A program made the translations under genes and the position numbers. A DNA stretch of 49,376 nt from an uncultured Ruminococcus sp. (GTDB lineage Bacteria; Bacillota; Clostridia; Oscillospirales; Acutalibacteraceae), in contig CADASG010000019.1 of the NCBI GenBank assembly GCA_902790475.1, positions 1-49,376 on the forward strand, in the 5' to 3' direction. The notes below the pieces were generated by a model. The model saw only the letters and a list, made by a program, of their open reading frames with translations, made no database searches and was not told where the DNA came from. The number at the start of each line of letters is the position of its first letter. Positions within the stretch are counted from its first letter, which is position 1. Shown piece by piece: positions 49,232 to 49,376 of this stretch.

Positions 49232-49376
49232 TAAGTTGAAAATTGTAAGTTGAAAGTTGAAAGTTTCGGTCGGGGACATGTTAGGTCAGCACATCGGTAA
49301 GTGTATAGTGTCAGCACATAGGTAAGCCTGTGGGTAATACAGGTAAGCCGAAATGAGCTGATGGTAGAGATGAAAG
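49232..49376. other. Repeat-bearing tail of the window, possible mobile-element end
   Basis: After simple AAGTTGAAA repeats the sequence has two direct copies of GTCAGCACAT(C/A)GGTAAG about 30 bp apart and a related GGTAATACAGGTAAGCC. Multiple short internal repeats near a TG-starting end are typical of IS21-like elements, and an ATG frame begins near 49361 (MVEMK). The window stops before this can be tested. No terminator for the RNase J gene is visible. Confidence 0.35.

Overview
The window looks like a chromosomal segment of a Gram-positive, spore-forming gut clostridium close to Ruminococcus (Oscillospiraceae). Supporting this are the spoIIAA-spoIIAB-sigF operon, a class B sortase with surface-protein substrates, a type I dockerin on a secreted CHAP enzyme, Thr/Pro/Ala-rich linkers, a BY-kinase polysaccharide system, RNase J and NrdR. 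The species cannot be named from sequence alone.

Left part (1-23.5 kb). The window opens in the 3' end of a group II intron on the + strand. From 23.15 kb down to 0.17 kb, about 20 genes run on the minus strand as one Wzx/Wzy-type exopolysaccharide or capsule locus. In transcription order these are: chain-length regulator (cpsC), BY-kinase (cpsD), DegT aminotransferase, initiating sugar-1-phosphate transferase, a GT4, CDP-alcohol transferase, cytidylyltransferase, GT2, GT4, EpsG-like polymerase, LicD phosphotransferase, a 1457-residue secreted phosphodiester-glycosidase-like protein, GT4, GT2, Wzx flippase, a duplicated-domain lipoprotein, an acetyltransferase, and capE-capG-capF for UDP-N-acetyl-L-fucosamine. 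A consensus promoter at 23.5 kb is followed by a leader of about 340 nt with a strong branched fold. The locus is rich in phosphodiester chemistry: two CDP/phospho-transfer routes plus a secreted enzyme of a phosphodiester-cleaving family.

Middle (23.5-25.2 kb). This is a decayed accessory patch. An intact tRNA-Arg(ACG) and a duplicated 3' half of it flank an 0.8-kb segment holding a RelE-like toxin pseudogene, killed by a frameshift and by a 144-bp miniature inverted-repeat element, and an intact antitoxin. The same miniature element occurs next to the toxin at 24.0 kb and as pieces at 21.5, 3.65, 4.18 and 5.0 kb inside the polysaccharide locus. There it seems to have cut at least one gene and rearranged the region around the acetyltransferase and lipoprotein genes.

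Right part (25.6-49.2 kb). These are mostly core genes on the + strand: a dockerin-bearing CHAP hydrolase, rlmB, a degenerate P-type-ATPase-like membrane protein, rpe, an NlpC/P60 protein with seven Ig-like domains, a class B sortase between two surface proteins (one ending in SPQTG, one in a nonstandard IPTNE), an LCP ligase, bioY under a probable BirA operator, two small membrane proteins, spoIIA-sigF, trmN6-rsmI-folC, ilvD, nrdR with a lipoprotein, rnhA and RNase J. The LCP protein and sortase would attach polymers or proteins to the wall, so they fit functionally with the polysaccharide locus. The last 145 bases carry short repeats that could be the end of a mobile element.
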